A stretch of DNA of 9,711 bases from Saprospiraceae bacterium (GTDB taxonomy: Bacteria > Bacteroidota > Bacteroidia > Chitinophagales > Saprospiraceae): contig JALOMF010000120.1 of assembly GCA_025455635.1 (NCBI GenBank), forward strand, positions 1-9,711. The letters run 5' to 3'. Made by a program: the position numbers and the translations under genes. A model generated the notes under the pieces. It made no database searches. It worked only from the letters and a program-made list of their open reading frames with translations, and had not been told where the DNA came from. Below are positions 5,460 to 9,711 of this stretch, piece by piece (positions within the stretch are counted from its first letter, which is position 1; each line of letters begins with the position of its first letter).

Positions 5460-7049
5460 ATGAAATATAAAATATCCACTTTCGCAATTATTCTTTTCCT
5501 CACCTCCTGCACAAAGGACTTCGAGGACATCAACCGCAACCCGTATTTCCCGACGCAGACGGACATCGGGCCATTGTTCAATACCGTCATCGAGTCGCTG
5601 AAACTGGGCTGGAACGAGCAGTTTTACCTCCACAACGAGAACATCTACGGCGTGACGCAGCTGGCGGCCAAAACAGGCGTCGGCTTTGACAATCCGAATA
5701 TCGGCACGGAGGAGGTTTGGGGCAATTATTACAAAGCCTTGGCGCATATCCGGGCCATCGAGCAGAAGCTGACGGAGCTGAACGTGACCGACGAAACCGC
5801 CCTCGACAACGTGCGGGCGCAGCTCAAGGTGCTGACGGCCTACAAGACCTTCCGGGTGACGGATATGTTCGGCGACATGCCCTTTTTCGATGCGGGCAAA
5901 AGCTTCGAGAGCTTGGAATATTTGCGGCCAAAATTTGACACCCAAGAAGCGATTTACAAGCACCTGCTGGAGGAACTGAAATGGGTGGAAGACCATATCA
6001 ACCTCGACCTGAACCCTGTGACGCCGACGGGTGTGCCTTACGAATCGCTGGGGCAGTTCGACAACCTGTTCGATGGCAACATGCTGCTGTGGAAGAAGTT
6101 CGCCAATTCCCTTCGGCTGCGCCACGCCATGCGGATGGTGGAGAAAGACCCCGCATTCGCAACGCCAATCATCCAAGAAATCATCGAAGGAGACCTGCAA
6201 GTGATAGCGCGGGGCGAAGATGTGGTGATGTCGCCACAGGCGCAGGACTGGGCGAATGAAGGCGTTGGCTGGTCGTTTGCGGAGCACGAAAAACTGCGCA
6301 TGGGCACCACGATTTGGCGGGAGCTATCAGAAAACGACAACAAGGACGGCAGCGGCATTTTCGACCCCCGTGCCCGTATTTTCTTTGAGACCAACAACGC
6401 CAACGAGTGGGTGGCCTACCCCAACGTGCCGGACGCCAGCACCCCTGCTGAAGGCGGCATCCCCTACGAGCAGCACCGGGATTTCAACTACCCCATCAAG
6501 GGCGCTGCGAACCTGTTTTCCCCCTTCAATTACTACCTGATTCGGGACGACAAAACGATTCCTGAGATAATCCTGACGGCTGCCGAAGTGAGCTTCCTCA
6601 AGGCCGAGGCTTATGAGCGGGGGCTTGGCGTGGCCGCCAATACATTTACCGCCGATGGCGAATACACGGAAGGCGTTGTGTCGTCGCTCAGTTTTTGGCA
6701 AAACATCGCCGTGAATTCGGCTATCTGGGAAAACAAACCCCAGCTACTTTCCGAAGGCGAAATCCAAGCAATTGCCAACAGCAGCCCGCAAATCAGCATT
6801 TTCTTCAACAGCAGCAACAAGCTGGAACTGATTTACAAGCAGCAATGGCTCGACGCCTTCCGGCAACCTTGGGAGGCATTTGCCCTATGGCGGCGCACTG
6901 GGGCCACGCCTCGTGAGGGCGAAGCGCCAGCGTTTTACCGCTTCCCCTACCCGCCGACCGAAGGCACCAACAACCCCGAAAACTACGCCGAACAAGTGGC
7001 CAAAATGGGCGAGGATTCAAGGGCTGTGAAGGTGTGGTGGATGAAATAA
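5460..7049 (+). CDS. SusD/RagB-family surface lipoprotein
   Basis: A 529-aa outer-membrane lipoprotein that would act as the substrate-binding lid on the SusC transporter. The N-terminus MKYKISTFAIILFLTSC is a lipoprotein signal with Cys17 lipidated. It is followed by TKDFED, an acidic stretch compatible with Bacteroidota surface export, and by INRNPYFPT, the usual SusD opening motif. AYKTFRVTDMFGDMPFFDA (127-145) is the conserved helix seen in SusD homologues. NMLLWKKFANSLRLRHAMRM and TAAEVSFLKAEAYERG further on are TPR-like helices of the family. The C-terminus PENYAEQVAKMGEDSRAVKVWWMK has the family's closing VWW. Overall it resembles the SusD-like_2 subgroup. The ATG at 5460 has no obvious Shine-Dalgarno. 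It is separated from susC by the 368-bp repeat region but lies only 23 bp before the next gene, so those two should be co-transcribed. Ligand specificity cannot be read from the sequence. Confidence 0.95.
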   Translation: MKYKISTFAIILFLTSCTKDFEDINRNPYFPTQTDIGPLFNTVIESLKLGWNEQFYLHNENIYGVTQLAAKTGVGFDNPNIGTEEVWGNYYKALAHIRAIEQKLTELNVTDETALDNVRAQLKVLTAYKTFRVTDMFGDMPFFDAGKSFESLEYLRPKFDTQEAIYKHLLEELKWVEDHINLDLNPVTPTGVPYESLGQFDNLFDGNMLLWKKFANSLRLRHAMRMVEKDPAFATPIIQEIIEGDLQVIARGEDVVMSPQAQDWANEGVGWSFAEHEKLRMGTTIWRELSENDNKDGSGIFDPRARIFFETNNANEWVAYPNVPDASTPAEGGIPYEQHRDFNYPIKGAANLFSPFNYYLIRDDKTIPEIILTAAEVSFLKAEAYERGLGVAANTFTADGEYTEGVVSSLSFWQNIAVNSAIWENKPQLLSEGEIQAIANSSPQISIFFNSSNKLELIYKQQWLDAFRQPWEAFALWRRTGATPREGEAPAFYRFPYPPTEGTNNPENYAEQVAKMGEDSRAVKVWWMK

Positions 7050-7072
7050 TTGTCAATTTAAAATCACATAAA

Positions 7073-9577
7073 ATGAATAAAATTTCACTCAATTTCTTCG
7101 TGGCAATGCTCTTCACGGCATTGTCCGGGCTGATGGCCCAAAGCAACCAGTACCTACATTTCGACCAAGTGGACGACTATGTGGAGCTGCCAAACGGCTC
7201 TGGCTTGGTGGCCAGTTCACCGGGCATCACGATGGCGGGCTGGTTTTACCATGATGCGCTCGGCTACGGCCAAGGCATGATGAGCATCCGGGGCGGCGGC
7301 ACGGGCACGGGCGAGATGTACCTCATCCAACTCAACAACGGCACGGTCGAGTGCCGATTGGTGACCAGCACGGGCCTGCACGAGGTGGTGGCCCCGAACT
7401 TCAGCGTGGTGCCGCAGGTTTGGCAGCACTGGGCATGGGTCTTCGATGGCAGCCAAGTCAGGCTTTATATTGACGGGGTGCTGAAAGGCTCGAAAGTGGC
7501 CTCCGGCACTTTTACCGCCACCAATAAGCCGTTTACCATTGGCAAATGCTTGCTCGGCGGCTTTAATTTCATCTTCGGTGGCCGTGCCGACGAGGTGTCG
7601 CTTTGGAACAAAGCCCTCACCCAGGCTGAAATCGAGGACATGATAGACAATGAACTGAACGGCGACGAACCCGGCTTGCAGGCGTACTACAAGTTCAACC
7701 AAGGCGTGCCGGATGGCGACAACACTTCCATCAGCAAGTTGGACAGCGAAACGGGCGACGACCAAGACGCCAACCTGCTCAATTTTGCGCTGAATGGCAC
7801 TACGTCCAATTTCGGCGGGGTGCTCGACGTCAGCTTCCAGGCAATTACCTTCCCACAGATTCCGACCAAATTGGTCTCCGACCAGCCTTTCCAACTCAAC
7901 GCAACGGCCAGCTCCGGCCTACCAGTGAGCTACGAAATCGTATCCGGCCCAGCCACGCTGAACGGCAACACCGTGACGCTAACAGGGGTCGTTGGCGATG
8001 TGACCATCAAGGCGAGCCAAGCCGGGGGCGGCACTTTCGACCCTGCGGTTGACCTTTTCAACACTTTCGCCGTGCTAGACCCTCAGACCTACGTGCCCAC
8101 GATTGACACCCGCAGCCCGCTCGCCGGCGATGTGTTTGTGCCAACGCTGAAGCCCATCCAATTGGCTGCCATTGCCAGCATTGGCTATGCGCCACTTTTC
8201 AGCGTAGCTGGTTTGAAATTTGAAATTGACGGCACCGAGATACCCGCCAAGGACTGGGGCAACGGCCATTACACCGCATGGTGGACGCCCACTTCTTATG
8301 GTAGCAAAATAATGAAAATCATTTCCACCAATAACTATGGCGCGGAGGCGGAAGAGGCGATTTTCATCAATATCGTGAACACAGCAACGGACTTGAGCGT
8401 GACCGCTTTCGAGGATGTTTGGGCCGACGTGAACAACGGCGTGGTGGAAGTAGAGGCCGAACTGCCGAGCTACCTCGGTGCTTTTGACAAAATCACGGCT
8501 TACCTCAGCATAGAATGTCCCGTGGGCGGCTGCGACCCCTGGGACCGCATCTCAGGCATCCAGTTGAAAGGCCACAATGGCGAATGGTACGAACTTTTCC
8601 GGTACATCACCCCTTATGGCGTGGCCTGTGCGCACAGCATCGACGTGACGGATTTCATGTCGGCGCTACAAGGCAAAATCAGGTTCCGGGTAAACCTCGG
8701 CACCCTCGGCAATGGCTTCTTGTACAGCCTTTCGCTCGAATACGAACAAGGAAACCCGGCCAACCCGTACAGCTCCATCACGCCAGTTTGGGAGGAGACT
8801 TTCAATTTTGGCAACCCTGCCAATTTGCAGCCAGTGCCCGAAAAATCCATTTCCATCCCTGCCAATGCCAAGGAGGGCAAGCTGAAACTGGTGTCCACGG
8901 GCCACGGCTGGGGCACCAACAACACGGGCAACGCCGCCGAATTTCACGAAGACACCCACCACGTTTGGGTGAACGGTGCCCAGACCTTCGAGCAGCACAA
9001 CTGGATGACCTGCAACCCGAACCCCGACGGCTGCTCGCCACAAAACGGCACTTGGTTCCATGCCCGGGCAGGCTGGTGCCCCGGTGCCATTGCGCCTTGG
9101 TTCGACTACGACATGGCTGCATTCATCAACCAAAGTTCCGTGGCCCTCGACTATGTTTTCGATGAGGACTATGTTGACCTCTGCAACGCCGACAACCCCG
9201 ATTGCGTGAATACCGCCACCTGCAATTGCAGCGACGGCTTCAACCCGCACCTGATTGTCTCCTGCTATTTCATCACCAACAGCGATTCGCCGATTGACGG
9301 CGGCCTGATACTGGGCACGGAGTCGGCCTACGAGCCACTGGCATTTACGGCCTACCCGAACCCGACCACTGGCAAGCTGAACATCGTGCTGGAAAACTCA
9401 GGTGAAAATTTGGCAGTGAACTTCTACAACAGCATCGGGCAGGTGGTGAGGACGACGCAGGTCGAAAACGCTGCTGGGCAAACGACCCTTTCCTTGGAGG
9501 GGCTGCCAAAAGGACTTTACACCGTGGAAGTGAAGACGGAAAAAGCGATTGGCAGTAAAAAGATTGTGTTGGAGTAG
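7073..9577 (+). CDS. secreted LamG/PNGase F-like protein with T9SS sorting domain
   Basis: An 834-aa protein. Domain order: signal peptide (1-22, cut after LMA); LamG/concanavalin A-like domain (about 24-245, with YLHFDQVDDYVELP, ITMAGWFY, WQHWAWVFDG, VRLYIDGVL and RADEVSLWNKALTQAEI); Ig-like segment (about 255-336, ITFPQIPTKLVSDQPF, SSGLPVSYEIVSGPATLNG); a second beta segment (340-435); PNGase F-like region (about 440-745); and a type A T9SS sorting tail (755-834, YPNPTTGKLNI, LPKGLYTVEV, KKIVLE). PNGase F hydrolyses the asparagine-GlcNAc amide of N-glycoproteins. CDPWDRISGIQL (Asp491) resembles the strand carrying its catalytic Asp60, and GHGWGTNNTGNAAEF (Glu623) may correspond to Glu206. 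RYITPYG and SIDVTDFMSAL are also PNGase-like. Eleven cysteines between 482 and 731 suggest disulfides. Start 7073 is preferred to GTG 7034, which overlaps susD and precedes the signal peptide. Catalytic activity is inferred; a non-hydrolytic jelly-roll role is possible. Confidence 0.85.
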   Translation: MNKISLNFFVAMLFTALSGLMAQSNQYLHFDQVDDYVELPNGSGLVASSPGITMAGWFYHDALGYGQGMMSIRGGGTGTGEMYLIQLNNGTVECRLVTSTGLHEVVAPNFSVVPQVWQHWAWVFDGSQVRLYIDGVLKGSKVASGTFTATNKPFTIGKCLLGGFNFIFGGRADEVSLWNKALTQAEIEDMIDNELNGDEPGLQAYYKFNQGVPDGDNTSISKLDSETGDDQDANLLNFALNGTTSNFGGVLDVSFQAITFPQIPTKLVSDQPFQLNATASSGLPVSYEIVSGPATLNGNTVTLTGVVGDVTIKASQAGGGTFDPAVDLFNTFAVLDPQTYVPTIDTRSPLAGDVFVPTLKPIQLAAIASIGYAPLFSVAGLKFEIDGTEIPAKDWGNGHYTAWWTPTSYGSKIMKIISTNNYGAEAEEAIFINIVNTATDLSVTAFEDVWADVNNGVVEVEAELPSYLGAFDKITAYLSIECPVGGCDPWDRISGIQLKGHNGEWYELFRYITPYGVACAHSIDVTDFMSALQGKIRFRVNLGTLGNGFLYSLSLEYEQGNPANPYSSITPVWEETFNFGNPANLQPVPEKSISIPANAKEGKLKLVSTGHGWGTNNTGNAAEFHEDTHHVWVNGAQTFEQHNWMTCNPNPDGCSPQNGTWFHARAGWCPGAIAPWFDYDMAAFINQSSVALDYVFDEDYVDLCNADNPDCVNTATCNCSDGFNPHLIVSCYFITNSDSPIDGGLILGTESAYEPLAFTAYPNPTTGKLNIVLENSGENLAVNFYNSIGQVVRTTQVENAAGQTTLSLEGLPKGLYTVEVKTEKAIGSKKIVLE

Positions 9578-9605
9578 AGGCGCTTGCACAATAGTTTTAG
9601 CATAC

Positions 9606-9650
9606 AAAAGGGGTTTGGGGTGTCAAAGGCAGCCCCAAACCTCTTTTTTT
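9606..9650 (+). terminator. rho-independent terminator of the susC-susD-PNGase cluster
   Basis: Arms at 9606-9620 and 9633-9647 pair over 15 positions with a single G-T wobble (9611/9642): AAAAGGGGTTTGGGG against CCCCAAACCTCTTTT around a 12-base loop. A run of seven T (9644-9650) follows the G/C-rich stem. The hairpin begins 28 bp after the stop at 9577. The A-run on the left arm means it may also work for transcription from the right. The remaining 61 bases (9651-9711) show nothing assignable. Confidence 0.9.
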
Positions 9651-9711
9651 AAAGGAATAATCAGCTTAAAGATAGTCGCATTTGAAATTGATGGCCGGAA
9701 TGGTCTATTTA

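Noticed and set aside
5188..5487. 99-codon reverse-strand frame across the susC-susD gap
   Set aside because: It is a read-through of the inverted repeat; segments like PPNPLQRGN and PPLKGGRG are the translated C-rich and G-rich arms, not a protein family.
8515..9165. 216-codon rightward frame inside the PNGase-like gene
   Set aside because: It is an Arg/His/Pro-rich frameshift shadow of a GC-rich gene; the main frame carries all recognisable domains without interruption.
9691..9711. Possible start of a next gene (ATG at 9691)
   Set aside because: Only seven codons are visible, with no ribosome binding site or promoter element to support it.

Overview
The window looks like chromosomal DNA from a member of the Bacteroidota, moderately GC-rich in its genes. 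It could be from the Saprospiria (Lewinella/Haliscomenobacter-like), but that finer placement is a guess. The evidence is an adjacent SusC/RagA and SusD/RagB pair, a type IX secretion (T9SS) C-terminal sorting domain, Bacteroidota-style lipoprotein N-termini, few obvious Shine-Dalgarno sites, and a TAnnTTTG-type promoter element.

Layout. Positions 1-1599 carry four leftward genes: a 37-aa single-pass membrane microprotein (1599-1486), a DinB-fold DUF1572 protein (1372-806), an unrecognised 111-aa protein (761-426), and the N-terminal 135 residues of a DUF1349-type lipoprotein (405-1) that runs off the left edge. The last three are closely spaced and could share a transcript. A short heptamer repeat lies directly upstream of the DinB start. 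Positions 1600-1827 form a divergent intergenic region with a TATGTTTG element facing right.

Positions 1828-9577 carry three rightward genes: a 1087-aa SusC-type TonB-dependent outer-membrane transporter, a 529-aa SusD-type surface lipoprotein, and an 834-aa secreted protein. The secreted protein has a LamG-like domain, an Ig-like segment, a peptide-N-glycosidase F (PNGase F)-like region and a T9SS sorting tail. A strong intrinsic terminator (9606-9650) closes the cluster. The last 61 bases hold nothing I can assign.

Working model (inference). The secreted protein binds glycan or glycoprotein through its LamG-like domain and cuts N-linked glycans from asparagine. The SusC/SusD pair captures and imports the released glycan or deglycosylated peptide. 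No regulator (hybrid two-component sensor, ECF sigma/anti-sigma pair, SusR) is visible, and SusC lacks the N-terminal signalling extension that would suggest anti-sigma control.

The most unusual structural feature is the 368-bp susC-susD gap, where such pairs usually sit almost back to back. It holds a 34-bp-arm near-perfect inverted repeat, a 22-bp palindrome and short direct repeats, so repetitive elements appear to have entered or grown between two genes that normally stay adjacent. I saw no CRISPR array, tRNA, rRNA, transposase or phage gene.
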